The notes under the pieces were generated by a model. It saw only the letters and a list, made by a program, of their open reading frames with translations. It had not been told where the DNA came from and made no database searches. The position numbers and the translations under genes were made by a program. A stretch of DNA of 38,607 bases from Oscillospiraceae bacterium. GTDB lineage: Bacteria > Bacillota > Clostridia > UMGS1883 > UMGS1540. The DNA is taken from positions 1 to 38,607 of the forward strand of contig SVJY01000017.1 in assembly GCA_015068765.1 (NCBI GenBank), read 5' to 3'. Every line of letters begins with the position of its first letter. Positions within the stretch are counted from its first letter, which is position 1. Positions 8,314-16,907 of the stretch are shown here, piece after piece.

Positions 8314-11300
8314 TTACGATTCCTTTCGGATGTCATCAAGCTGCATGGTAAGAAGCTTAGAAACGCCTTTTTCCTGCATGGTAACGCCATAGAGGACGTC
8401 GGCGGCCTCCATGGTACCACGGCGATGGGTTACAATGATAAACTGCGTATCGGCATAATTACGCAAATAAGCGGCAAAACGGTCAATGTTGTGGTCGTCC
8501 AGTGCTGACTCAATTTCGTCCAGAATACAGAAGGGAGCAGGACGAACACGCAAAACGGAAAACAAAATGGCAATGGCCGTAAGTGCTTTTTCGCCGCCGG
8601 ATAAAAGAGACAGGCTTTGTAGCTTTTTCCCCGGGGGCTGTACATCAATTTCGATACCGCTTTCCAAAATATTGTCAGGGTCCTGTAGGGAAAGCTTTCC
8701 GGTACCGCCGCCAAAGAGGGCGTGGAAGGTATCCTTGAAGTGTTCTGCAATTTCGGCGAAACGCTTTGAGAAGGTTTCGGTCATCACCCGTGTCATGTCG
8801 GTAATGATTTTTTGCAGCTCTGCCATGGCCTTCTCCAAATCCGCAATCTGCGTAAGCAGGAAGTCGTGACGCTGGCGGACCTCGGCATACTCTGCCACAG
8901 CATCCACGTTTACGCTACCCAGGGCACGGATTTGCCGACGAAGCTGTGCGGCTTCCGCTTTGGCAGGTCCTAGGGGACCAATATCCTTCCGATAGATTTC
9001 AGCGGCCGAAAAGGTCAGCTCATAAGCATCCCACAGATGCGTGATTGTATCATCCAGTTCGTTTTGCACCTTTTCCGCCTTCGTCTCCAGGCGATCCTTT
9101 TCACCCTGCAGTGCGAATACCGTTTCGGTCTGGGTCTGAACATCCACACGCATTTTTGCAGTACGGGCGGCGGCAGAATCCTTTTCTGTAAGCATTTTGT
9201 CCAGGTTTTCCTGCATGGTAAGTGCTTGCTTTTTCGCTTCCTCAATATCAATCTGCCGGTTCTGGTGACGAAGGCGAAGATCCTCGGCATTACGAAGTGC
9301 GAGTGTACGTTGCTGTTCCTTTTCCAGAATATCGCCGCGTTTTTTTTGTATGGACAGGAGAATCTGTTCCCGACCGGTGTTTGCAGCAGTTAAATCTTTT
9401 TCGGCGGAGTTTACTGCAACCTGCAGTTCTGTCAAAGTATCCCGTCGCCGGCTTTGCTCTTCCATGTACCGGTAGAGCAGTACTCTGGCTTCTTCTGTGT
9501 GGCTGTTGGCGTCACTGTGACGGGTGCGTAAATCCAATTCCATATCTGCAAGACGTTCCCGTTCCCGATCTGCGTTCTCTATCTGGGCATGGGCACTTTC
9601 CAGCTCCATCCGCAGTCTTTTTATATGCTGTTCCTCATTTTCACATTTGGTATGGCACAGGCGAATTGCACCCTCGCCCTGCATCAGTGCCGCCTTTTCT
9701 TTGGCGTGGCGGTTGCGGAGTGCTTCCATTTCCTCTGTGATGTCTGCGATGCGGTCATTTTTCTCGTCAATGTCGTCTTCTATCTTTTGCATTTTGGCAG
9801 AAAGCGTCGCACATTCTTTCGTGAGAGCGGCGATTTCTTCGCCACGCCCCAGAAGACTGGACGTATTGCCCCGGCTTCCGCCGGACATGGAGCCGCCACG
9901 CATGAGGACTTCGCCTTCCTTGGTAACAATTTTAAACTGGTAGGAAAATTTCCTTGCGGCACGAATAGCATTGTCCATTGTATCCATAACCACTGTGGTG
10001 CCTAAAAGGTGCAGAATAATATCCCGGTATTCTGCATCGGTTTCCACAAGGTCGCAGGCGAGACCGAGATAGCCGGGGGAAGTGGCGACACGGCTATCGT
10101 TTTCAAGCCGTTTTCCGCGAATGGCAGAAATGGGCAAGAAGGTAGCACGTCCTTCCCGGGTACGCTTTAAGTATTCAATGGCGGCTTTGGCATCCTCCTC
10201 ACTGCCGACAACGATATTCTGCAGTGCACCGCCCAGTGCCGTTTCTATAGCGGTCACAAGGTCGGGTGCTACATGAATCAGCTGGGAGAGGACACCACGA
10301 ATGTCGCCCGAAAGCCGTGCACCCATAACGGCACGGACACCTCTGCCGTAGCCTTCCATGTTCTGTTCCATATCGGAAAGTGCATTTTTGCGGGATAGCT
10401 TTTGGTTATAGCTCCGCATGGTCTCATTATAGATATTTTTCTGCTCTTGCAGACTGGATTGTACCCGGGGTCGTTCCTCCGCCAGCTTCCGAAACGCCGC
10501 GGCAGCTTCCTCGGCGGCGGCTTTAGCGGCTTCGCACTCTTCGGTCAATCGCTCGGTCTCCGCAAGACTGTCCGCGAGGCCTTTTTCTGCCTGTGTAATT
10601 TCCTCGGTGAGCGTTTCGATACGCGTATGTAAATCAGAGTCGGAAAGGGAAGCAATATGCTTCGCGGTTTCGTCTGCCTGCGTCAGAAGCTGTGTGGCGG
10701 CCATGGCGAGACTTTCGCAAAGCTCTGTCTGGGTGCGGATACTGCCGGCAATCTCCTCAAGCTTAGCCCGGCCGACATCCACGGCCTTTTCCGCGTCGGT
10801 AACCGCCGTGCGGCACGCCTCGATAGACAGCTCCGCGTTCCGGGCGTCTTCCTCAAACTGCAAAATTTCCGCTTCCATGGCGGCGATATCTGCACTGTAG
10901 CCCTTGGCGGCTTCCTGCTCTGTTTCCATACGTTGGAGAAGAAGTGCATTTTCCCCTTCCCAGCCCTTTACAGAAAGGTCCGCACTGTGTAAACGGGAAC
11001 GGACCGTATCAATCTCTGCATCCCGATCTCGGATTTCACTGTAAAGAGACGCTTCCTCCGTCTTTAGAGCCTCCAGACGGGCGGTGGCCGCTTCCAGCTC
11101 CCGCATAAGATTTTCATACAAAACGCCTGTGGATTTCTTTGCTTCCTGCAAGGATGTAATATTGAGAATGGAGAGGTTTATTTCCAGTGTTTTCAGTTTT
11201 TCATATAAATCCAGATATTCCCGTGCCTTACGTGACTGGGTTTCCAGGGGACCGAGCCGGCTTGCCAGTTCACCCTGTATATCCCGGACACGAGCCAGAT

Positions 11301-11859
11301 TATCTTCCGTAGTTGCAAGCTTTCGCATGGCCTCGTTCTTTTTATATTTGTACTTAGAGATACCGGCCGCCTCTTCAAAAATCTGGCGTCGATCTTCGGA
11401 TTTTTGGGATAGAATGGAGTCAATTTGCCCCTGGCTGATAATGGAATATCCGTCCCGCCCAAGACCTGTATCCATAAAAAGCTCATGGATGTCCTTAAGA
11501 CGGCAGGGGGCTTTATTGATAAAGTATTCGCTGTCACCGCTACGGTAGACCCGGCGGGTGACCGTGATTTCCGTATACGGACTTGAAAAAAGCCCGGCAG
11601 TATTGTCGAGGACAAGAGAAACCTCAGCAAAACTAACGGGTTTATGCTTGGCGGTACCGGCAAAGATAACATCTTCCATACGGCTACCCCGGAGAGATTT
11701 TACGCTCTGCTCCCCTAAGACCCAGCGAATGGCATCCGTAATATTACTTTTACCGCTACCGTTTGGACCTACGATGGCTGTGATGGCATAGTCAAAAGAA
11801 ACAGACAGCTTGTCCATGAAAGATTTAAAACCGTACAAGTCCAGCTGTTTTAAGTACAA
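8314..11859 (-). CDS. smc: Chromosome segregation protein SMC
   Basis: SMC, 1181 residues, the ATPase of the SMC-ScpAB condensin that compacts and segregates the chromosome. Walker A GPNGSGKS is near residue 32, followed by the Q-loop region and long coiled coils. The hinge is around residues 505-655. The C-terminal ABC signature LLSGGEKALT and Walker B FCILDEIESALDD close the head. I place the start at TTG 11859. It has AAGGAGG eight bases upstream and gives MYLKQLDLYGFKSF, matching the usual SMC N-terminus. The longer GTG/ATG starts at 11868/11865 fall inside or against that site. It sits between degV and the CARF nuclease with gaps of 30 and 14 bases. rnc and ftsY, common neighbours, are absent here. 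Confidence 0.97.
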   Translation of the reverse strand: MYLKQLDLYGFKSFMDKLSVSFDYAITAIVGPNGSGKSNITDAIRWVLGEQSVKSLRGSRMEDVIFAGTAKHKPVSFAEVSLVLDNTAGLFSSPYTEITVTRRVYRSGDSEYFINKAPCRLKDIHELFMDTGLGRDGYSIISQGQIDSILSQKSEDRRQIFEEAAGISKYKYKKNEAMRKLATTEDNLARVRDIQGELASRLGPLETQSRKAREYLDLYEKLKTLEINLSILNITSLQEAKKSTGVLYENLMRELEAATARLEALKTEEASLYSEIRDRDAEIDTVRSRLHSADLSVKGWEGENALLLQRMETEQEAAKGYSADIAAMEAEILQFEEDARNAELSIEACRTAVTDAEKAVDVGRAKLEEIAGSIRTQTELCESLAMAATQLLTQADETAKHIASLSDSDLHTRIETLTEEITQAEKGLADSLAETERLTEECEAAKAAAEEAAAAFRKLAEERPRVQSSLQEQKNIYNETMRSYNQKLSRKNALSDMEQNMEGYGRGVRAVMGARLSGDIRGVLSQLIHVAPDLVTAIETALGGALQNIVVGSEEDAKAAIEYLKRTREGRATFLPISAIRGKRLENDSRVATSPGYLGLACDLVETDAEYRDIILHLLGTTVVMDTMDNAIRAARKFSYQFKIVTKEGEVLMRGGSMSGGSRGNTSSLLGRGEEIAALTKECATLSAKMQKIEDDIDEKNDRIADITEEMEALRNRHAKEKAALMQGEGAIRLCHTKCENEEQHIKRLRMELESAHAQIENADRERERLADMELDLRTRHSDANSHTEEARVLLYRYMEEQSRRRDTLTELQVAVNSAEKDLTAANTGREQILLSIQKKRGDILEKEQQRTLALRNAEDLRLRHQNRQIDIEEAKKQALTMQENLDKMLTEKDSAAARTAKMRVDVQTQTETVFALQGEKDRLETKAEKVQNELDDTITHLWDAYELTFSAAEIYRKDIGPLGPAKAEAAQLRRQIRALGSVNVDAVAEYAEVRQRHDFLLTQIADLEKAMAELQKIITDMTRVMTETFSKRFAEIAEHFKDTFHALFGGGTGKLSLQDPDNILESGIEIDVQPPGKKLQSLSLLSGGEKALTAIAILFSVLRVRPAPFCILDEIESALDDHNIDRFAAYLRNYADTQFIIVTHRRGTMEAADVLYGVTMQEKGVSKLLTMQLDDIRKES

Positions 11860-11889
11860 TGCCATCACCTCCTTTGTAAATAAACTATT

Positions 11890-12732
11890 TTACTTTCGCA
11901 CAAACAGGATGCCCAAAGTGCCCGGACCGCAGTGAGAGGAAATTACGCAACCTGCATCCGTTTTGTAAATTTCTTTGAAGATTCCCATTTCTTCCAGTGC
12001 AGCATAGGCGGCTTCCCGCACCTCCGGTTCTACACCGGCATCCGTTAAGAATACATAATCGGGTTCGACGGATACACCTTCCAGCCGCTCCTGAATATAT
12101 TTAGAAACAACAACCTTCAGCTTCCCCCTATATTTTTTCTCTACACGCAGGGCACCGTCCGAAATACCCAGGCAGGGCTTGATGCCGAGGAGATTTGCAC
12201 CCAGTGCCGCAACGCCACTGCACCGGCCGCCCTTATGGATATATGTGAGCTGATCCAGCACAAAGCTGACATCGCACCGGCTTGCGTACTCCCGACAATC
12301 TTCTGCGATTTCTGCTGCGGTTTTGCCGTCTTTGCGAAGTGCAATGGCATGGAGTAAAACGAGTGCCTCGCCTGCAGACAAAGAATTTGTATCCACCACG
12401 AACACGTTTTCCAGTTCGCCGGCGGCAAGCGTCGCATTCTGACAGGCGGAAGAAAAACGGGAACCCAAAGAAAGGTAGACAACCGCATCGCCCTTTGTCA
12501 AAAGCTCTGCAAAGAAATCAGAAAAAACGGCCGGGGGAATGGCGGCGGTTTTCGGCATAAGTCCGGTTTCTTCTACTTTTTTATACAGTGCATCACGGGA
12601 AATAGTCACGCCGTCAATAAAGTCCTCATCGCCGAAGCTGATGTGATAGGGAATAACGGGAATCTCGTTTTCTGCAAGGAATGCTTTAGAGATATCACAG
12701 GAACTGTCCACGGCAATAATAATTTTTTCCAT
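11890..12732 (-). CDS. DegV family fatty-acid-binding protein
   Basis: A 280-residue DegV protein. Members bind a fatty acid and in several Firmicutes act as FakB, presenting it to the kinase FakA. Typical features are IIAVDSSCDI at the N-terminus, the GDAVVYLSLGSRFSSACQNA segment (about residues 87-106), and LDQLTYIHKGGRCSG (about 158-172). ATG at 12732 has GAGAGG nine bases upstream, overlapping the ricT stop. No fakA is nearby, so its use within this run is unclear. Confidence 0.93.
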   Translation of the reverse strand: MEKIIIAVDSSCDISKAFLAENEIPVIPYHISFGDEDFIDGVTISRDALYKKVEETGLMPKTAAIPPAVFSDFFAELLTKGDAVVYLSLGSRFSSACQNATLAAGELENVFVVDTNSLSAGEALVLLHAIALRKDGKTAAEIAEDCREYASRCDVSFVLDQLTYIHKGGRCSGVAALGANLLGIKPCLGISDGALRVEKKYRGKLKVVVSKYIQERLEGVSVEPDYVFLTDAGVEPEVREAAYAALEEMGIFKEIYKTDAGCVISSHCGPGTLGILFVRK

Positions 12733-12746
12733 ATATAAAAACCTCT

Positions 12747-13625
12747 CTATTCTTCCAGCTTTTTAAGCTCCGCCATATCCTTTTCGTCCAGCTTTTCCTT
12801 GTCCTGTCGATGCCCCCGGCGGAGAAGTTTGACCTCGTCTTTGGAAAAGTCTGCAATCACGCCATCCTCCGTACCGTCAAGGCGTACCTTCAGACGGCCG
12901 GAAAGAAGGGCAACCTGCACAACGGTGCCGTTTCCGCGAGGGGTTTTTACTAAGGCACCTACACTGGGGGTACATTTGTGCAGCTCCTCGTAGCAATCCT
13001 GCTCGTATTTCAGACAGCACATCAGTCTGCCGCAGGTGCCGGAAATTTTTGTGGGATTTAAGGATAACCCCTGCTCCTTCGCCATTTTAATGGAAACGGG
13101 CTGGAAATCACTCAAAAAAGTAGAGCAACAAAGCGGACGGCCGCAAACGCATAGGCCACCCATCATTTTTGCTTCGTCACGCACACCGATTTGCCGAAGC
13201 TCTATCCGGGTGCGGAAAACGCTGGCGAGGTCCTTCACAAGCTCACGGAAGTCCACACGGCCGTTGGCAGTGAAATAAAAGAGAATTTTGTTGGCATCAA
13301 AAGAATATTCCACATGGATCAGCTTCATTTCCAGCTTGTGCTTTTCAATTTTCTGGAGACAAACCTCGAAGGCCTCCTTCTCCTTGCGACGGTTGGATTC
13401 TACCTGCCGTTTATCAATGGCGGTAGCAATCCGGATCACCTTTTTCAGTGGTGAAACAAGGTCTTCGTCCGGTATATCGGTAATGGGGGTTGTAATTTGT
13501 CCGAATTCAAGACCCCGTGCCGTTTCTACGATAACATCCATACCTGTTTCCAGTGGAAGTCCGGCAGGGTCGAAATGATATACTTTACCGTTTTCCTTAA
13601 ACTTAACACCTACTATCCGTATCAT
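12747..13625 (-). CDS. ricT: RicT/YaaT family protein (PSP1 domain, Fe-S type cysteines)
   Basis: This 292-residue protein matches B. subtilis YaaT (RicT). RicT works with RicA and RicF in an Fe-S-containing complex that stimulates RNase Y-dependent mRNA maturation. The PSP1 core runs over residues 1-90. Cysteine clusters follow in GLCVCGRPLCCSTFL and SGTCGRLMCCLKYEQDC (about residues 153-215). The C-terminus is charged. ATG at 13625 has GGAGG seven bases upstream, inside the end of holB, giving a 23-base overlap. The darA-holB-ricT order is the same as in B. subtilis. RicA and RicF homologs are not in the window. Confidence 0.93.
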   Translation of the reverse strand: MIRIVGVKFKENGKVYHFDPAGLPLETGMDVIVETARGLEFGQITTPITDIPDEDLVSPLKKVIRIATAIDKRQVESNRRKEKEAFEVCLQKIEKHKLEMKLIHVEYSFDANKILFYFTANGRVDFRELVKDLASVFRTRIELRQIGVRDEAKMMGGLCVCGRPLCCSTFLSDFQPVSIKMAKEQGLSLNPTKISGTCGRLMCCLKYEQDCYEELHKCTPSVGALVKTPRGNGTVVQVALLSGRLKVRLDGTEDGVIADFSKDEVKLLRRGHRQDKEKLDEKDMAELKKLEE

Positions 13626-14592
13626 GACAATACCTCCAACACTCTGTTAAAAAATCTGTAATCCAAACTGTGAAGTTGGACCCCTTGCCAATGGTGGAGG
13701 CAAGGGATGTGGCCGCATCGTGACAGCGTATGGCTGCTTTGGGCGGCACGGAAAAAGCAAATTCAGAAATCTCTGCTTGCATATCCCGGTTTATCAGTGC
13801 AGATTCATCTGAAAGCTGCACGTACACGCAATCTCGCATCCATGCACAGAAGAAGGAAAGGAGAAGCGGTAGTGCGTCCTTGTTTTCTTCAAAGCATTTA
13901 CGGACGGCGTAGATGCCGGACCGGGAGGAGGCAAGACGAGGCAACACGGCAAAAAGTGCACGCCGCATAGAGAGAAAGTTTTCGTCCTGTGCAAGCTGTC
14001 CGGCCTTGCCGATACTGCCGCCGGCACTGCCTGCCAGGAAGGCGGCATCCGAGGCACAATGCGGAAAGGTATCCCGTATATACGTTTCCAGCTCCGTTGC
14101 GGTACAGCCGGGTAACGGTAAAATAATCGCACGGGAAAGAACAGTTTTCAAAAGAGCGTCCCGATTCGTTACGGTAAGAAAAATCGTAACATAGGGCGGC
14201 GGCTCTTCAAACGCCTTCAGAAGGGTGTTCTGCACCGCGGGGGAAAGCGTCTCCCCGGCAGGAAGAATATAAATTTTCCGTTCCGCCAGAAAGGGCCTGA
14301 CATACATTTCCGCCACCAGTGCACGTGCCTTTTCTACATTGAAAGGCTTTGCCTCGTCCGTTTCTACATAAATAATATCCGGGTGGTTGCCGCTCTTGGT
14401 CTTGATACAGCTTCCGCATTGACCGCAGGGGGCATCCGTTCGTTCGCACAGTAACATTTCTGCCAAATACCGGCACAAAGTTTTTTTGCCCATACCAACA
14501 GCACCCTCGAAAATATACAGATGACCTAACGTATGCTTTCGGAGTGCTGTTTTAAAGTATGTAACCAGTGCGTCTTTACCGTATAGCTTCAA
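13603..14592 (-). CDS. holB: DNA polymerase III subunit delta' (clamp loader)
   Basis: A 329-residue clamp-loader subunit that, with delta and gamma/tau, opens the beta clamp on DNA. The AAA+ P-loop EGAVGMGKKT is at residues 29-38. Four zinc-type cysteines follow at C49, C56, C59 and C62 (the last three in CGQCGSC). The sensor/arginine-finger stretch LSRAIILP is near residue 130-140. The start appears to be TTG at 14592, overlapping the darA stop as TTGA, which implies translational coupling. The 3' end overlaps ricT. Confidence 0.94.
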   Translation of the reverse strand: MKLYGKDALVTYFKTALRKHTLGHLYIFEGAVGMGKKTLCRYLAEMLLCERTDAPCGQCGSCIKTKSGNHPDIIYVETDEAKPFNVEKARALVAEMYVRPFLAERKIYILPAGETLSPAVQNTLLKAFEEPPPYVTIFLTVTNRDALLKTVLSRAIILPLPGCTATELETYIRDTFPHCASDAAFLAGSAGGSIGKAGQLAQDENFLSMRRALFAVLPRLASSRSGIYAVRKCFEENKDALPLLLSFFCAWMRDCVYVQLSDESALINRDMQAEISEFAFSVPPKAAIRCHDAATSLASTIGKGSNFTVWITDFLTECWRYCHDTDSRC

Positions 14593-14915
14593 ACCTTTTC
14601 AAACCTGTCCACATCCAAAACAAAAATAGTTGCACCGCCCACTTCCACTTCGATGGGTTGGGGTGTGTACATCCCGGCCATGCCGGCAGAAATCGGCGTC
14701 GTCATGATGTGTTTACGGGTGCGGCACCTTTCTTTAAAAATAGAAATGGCTTCCTCTACCCGCTCTTCTTCCGTACCGACAATAAGCGTAATGTTTCCTG
14801 CACGGAGAAAACCACCGGTTGTAGCAAGCTTGGTGACGCTGAAACCTGCGTCGTTTAAGGTACCGAGAACCTTGTTGCCATCCTCACTGTGCAAAATTGC
14901 CAGAATAAGCTTCAT
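14589..14915 (-). CDS. darA: Cyclic di-AMP receptor DarA (PII-like)
   Basis: This 108-residue protein closely matches B. subtilis DarA (109 residues), a PII-like trimer that binds cyclic di-AMP. Characteristic stretches are MKLILAILHSEDGNKV, VTKLATTGGFLRAGN (about 28-42), and the C-terminal EVEVGGATIFVLDVDRFE. I start at the ATG at 14915, with GAAAGGAG eight bases upstream. A TTG at 14933 would put the ribosome-binding site inside the coding region. It heads the darA-holB-ricT-degV-smc run. Its output partner is not known in any species. Confidence 0.95.
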   Translation of the reverse strand: MKLILAILHSEDGNKVLGTLNDAGFSVTKLATTGGFLRAGNITLIVGTEEERVEEAISIFKERCRTRKHIMTTPISAGMAGMYTPQPIEVEVGGATIFVLDVDRFEKV

Positions 14916-14968
14916 AGAGAAATCTCCTTTCAAAATTATACTTACAAAATCAGTATATCATAAAAGTG

Positions 14969-15014
14969 AAAAAAAAGCAAAGGTTTTTTCTATCTATTCT
15001 GAAAAAACCTTTGC
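14969..15014 (-). terminator. Intrinsic terminator after the 2-hydroxyacid dehydrogenase
   Basis: A perfect 14-base stem, GCAAAGGTTTTTTC (14977-14990) and GAAAAAACCTTTGC (15001-15014), with a ten-base loop. On the minus strand it is followed by eight T residues (14976-14969). It ends the upstream run and isolates the darA operon. A darA promoter must lie in the next 55 bases, where TATACT and TATAAT candidates exist without a convincing -35 box. Confidence 0.88.
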
Positions 15015-15051
15015 TGTAAAGTATGCGGAATAGGCTTTTACGGCCCGGGGT

Positions 15052-16023
15052 TTAATATACAGACCTTAAAAACTTCCGGTTTACTATATTGATCGGGGTT
15101 TCGCCACGTAAAACGCGGAGAACGTTTTCCGTAACTTCGACATGTAAATCGTGGGTTCCTTCGTAGGAATTCCATGCCACATGGGGCGAGAGCACCACAT
15201 TTTCCATTTGCAGGAGCTTGCTGGAAGCAGGCAGGGGTTCTGTTTCAAATACGTCTAATGCTGCACCGGCAATTTCACCGGATAAAAGAGCAAAAATCAT
15301 TTCGTTTTCATTGATGAGACCGCCCCGCCCGGTGTTGATGAGCACCGCGTCCTTCTTCATCAGCTTAAACTGTGGCATACCCATCATGTGGTGGGTTTCC
15401 GCATTCAGCGGAGAATGGAGAGATACATAGTCGGCACGTTCCAAAAGCGTGGGGAAGTCCACCGCCGTAACACCCATAGCCGCCGCATCAGACGAATCTA
15501 CATACGGGTCATAGATCAGAATTTCCATTTCAAAGGCACGGGCACGGGTTGCAACCATATGGGCAATGCGACCAAACCCCACGAGCCCCAGCGTTTTACC
15601 GCACAAACGACGTGCCTTACCCACACGGTCTGCGTTCCATTGACCTGTACGGGCACATTTGTCTGCCAGCGGGATATGCTTGCAGACAGAGAGGAGCAGA
15701 GCCATGGTATGCTCGGCTACGTCATAGGTGCCGTAGGAGGGTGCATTGCAGACGAAAATCCCCTTCCTGCCGGCCGCCTCCAGGTCCACGTTATCATAGC
15801 CGATGCCATAGCGGATAATCATTTTGCATTTGTCTAAAGCGGCAATAATTTCTGCCGTGATATGGGCATCATTGAACATAAGAATATCCGCATCTCGCAC
15901 GATGTCTCTCAGTTCATCTGCATTTCGGAAGTAGGTGACAAGAAAGGTGGCACCGGCATCCCGGAATACCTTTTTCTCAAGGGAAAAATCTGTTCCCATT
16001 CTGTCAAGCATCACAATTTTCAT
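15052..16023 (-). CDS. D-isomer-specific 2-hydroxyacid dehydrogenase (CtBP-like subgroup)
   Basis: A 323-residue NAD-dependent dehydrogenase that reduces a 2-keto acid or oxidises a D-2-hydroxy acid. The nucleotide-binding motif is LGLVGFGRIA (about residues 145-154) with an acidic residue at the end of the second strand (IYDPY). Catalytic residues are visible: Arg in INTGRGGLIN, Glu in LDVFETEPL, His in LSPHVAWNS. The N-terminal part and YGTYDVAEHTMALLL resemble CtBP-type members rather than SerA, and there is no ACT domain. The substrate is not predictable. It lies 24 bases after the esterase remnant and probably shares the promoter at 16821-16793. Confidence 0.9.
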   Translation of the reverse strand: MKIVMLDRMGTDFSLEKKVFRDAGATFLVTYFRNADELRDIVRDADILMFNDAHITAEIIAALDKCKMIIRYGIGYDNVDLEAAGRKGIFVCNAPSYGTYDVAEHTMALLLSVCKHIPLADKCARTGQWNADRVGKARRLCGKTLGLVGFGRIAHMVATRARAFEMEILIYDPYVDSSDAAAMGVTAVDFPTLLERADYVSLHSPLNAETHHMMGMPQFKLMKKDAVLINTGRGGLINENEMIFALLSGEIAGAALDVFETEPLPASSKLLQMENVVLSPHVAWNSYEGTHDLHVEVTENVLRVLRGETPINIVNRKFLRSVY

Positions 16024-16047
16024 TTTACAACAATCCTTTCGTCTATT

Positions 16048-16290
16048 TTAATGGCGAGCTTTATCGATATAAAACAGATACGAAGCATCCTCGAAAGCGG
16101 CAATATCCACGTGCCCGTGGGTATGATATAGCTCCAGCCGTTTTTCGCAGGCAAGCAAATTAAAAAGGCCTACAGTGTTCTGCGGAGTACAGCAGGAATC
16201 CTTCATACCTGCCGCCATAAGAACAGGGCAACGGAGCATATCCGCAGGGGTGCAAAATACAGCATTTGTGTTTGTTTTTACCGGAAATGC
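16048..16290 (-). pseudogene. C-terminal remnant of an acetyl-xylan esterase (AXE1 / cephalosporin-C deacetylase)
   Basis: About 75 residues match the end of AXE1 family alpha/beta hydrolases: DMLRCPVLMAAGMKDSCC, then a segment ending FNLLACEKRLELYHTHGHVD, then a final helix. Family members are about 320 residues. The catalytic Asp (GMKD) and His (GHVD) are kept, but the nucleophile-Ser domain is missing. The homologous part begins immediately after the stop codon of the phosphoesterase gene at 16298, so the 5' three quarters were deleted. It has no ribosome-binding site of its own. An open frame runs through it, so the loss is either fairly recent or the fragment is short enough to stay open by chance. 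Confidence 0.72.
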
Positions 16291-16297
16291 TGCCGAT

Positions 16298-16768
16298 TCA
16301 GTCCAGTAGCTTATGTACAGCCGTCCAGTCACCGTTTTCGATTGTCAGGATGCCAAAGGAAGGCTTGCCGCTGGCGGGCAGAGAAATACTGCCGGGATTA
16401 AAGAATGCCACGCCCTCCACTTTCTCTGAAAAGGCTTCGTGGGTATGACCGAACAGAACAAGGTCAGCCCCCTTTGCGGCGTGAAGCAGTTCCCGAAGAC
16501 CTGTCTTCACACTGCGGGAATGCCCATGACAGATAAAGAGACGTAAACCGCCAAGCTCTATCCATTTTTCCGTATCCATACCGGCACAAAATTCATTGTT
16601 ACCGCATACATAGGTGATAGGAATATGCGAATAGACTGCACCTAAATCCTCTGCATCCCGTGCGGTGTCTCCCAGGTGAATGATATGGTCTATGGGACCG
16701 ACCTCCTCCATGGCACGAAGGCAATTATGCATTCGTCCGTGGCTGTCACTGAAAATAGCAATACGCAT
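16298..16768 (-). CDS. YfcE/MJ0936-type metallophosphoesterase
   Basis: A 156-residue calcineurin-like phosphoesterase. Two-metal ligands are visible: D8 and H10 in FSDSHGR, D in HLGDTARD, N in CGNNEF, H in ICHGHS, and the final LFGHTHE pair. Proteins of this family cleave phosphodiesters such as bis-pNPP; the natural substrate is usually unknown. The ATG at 16768 is chosen because GAAAGGAAG is just upstream and the transcription start from the promoter at 16821-16793 lies after the longer alternative start at 16804. It is the first gene of a run with the esterase remnant and the dehydrogenase. Confidence 0.9.
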   Translation of the reverse strand: MRIAIFSDSHGRMHNCLRAMEEVGPIDHIIHLGDTARDAEDLGAVYSHIPITYVCGNNEFCAGMDTEKWIELGGLRLFICHGHSRSVKTGLRELLHAAKGADLVLFGHTHEAFSEKVEGVAFFNPGSISLPASGKPSFGILTIENGDWTAVHKLLD

Positions 16769-16792
16769 ACAAATCTTCCTTTCTTTACCTAC

Positions 16793-16821
16793 ACTATACA
16801 ACAAAAAGCCAAACTTGTCAA
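16793..16821 (-). promoter_or_regulatory. SigmaA-type promoter for the metallophosphoesterase run
   Basis: On the minus strand, consensus TTGACA (16821-16816) and TATAGT (16798-16793) are 17 bases apart. It is divergent to the ruvX promoter. Confidence 0.8.
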
Positions 16822-16861
16822 GCCTTTGAATAATAGGGGATCGCTTTTTGTGAAAAAAGAC

Positions 16862-16890
16862 TTGATTTTATATGGGAATATGTGTATAAT
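16862..16890 (+). promoter_or_regulatory. SigmaA-type promoter for ruvX
   Basis: TTGATT at 16862-16867 and TATAAT at 16885-16890 with a 17-base spacer and TG before the -10 box. The start codon follows only 17 bases after the -10 box, so the mRNA leader should be about 10-12 bases. Confidence 0.78.
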
Positions 16891-16907
16891 AAAAAAGGTG
16901 ATGTAAT

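Noticed and set aside
11860-11868. GTG/ATG start for smc giving MMALYLKQ
   Set aside because: These codons overlap or touch the ribosome-binding site; TTG 11859 has correct spacing and the usual SMC N-terminus.
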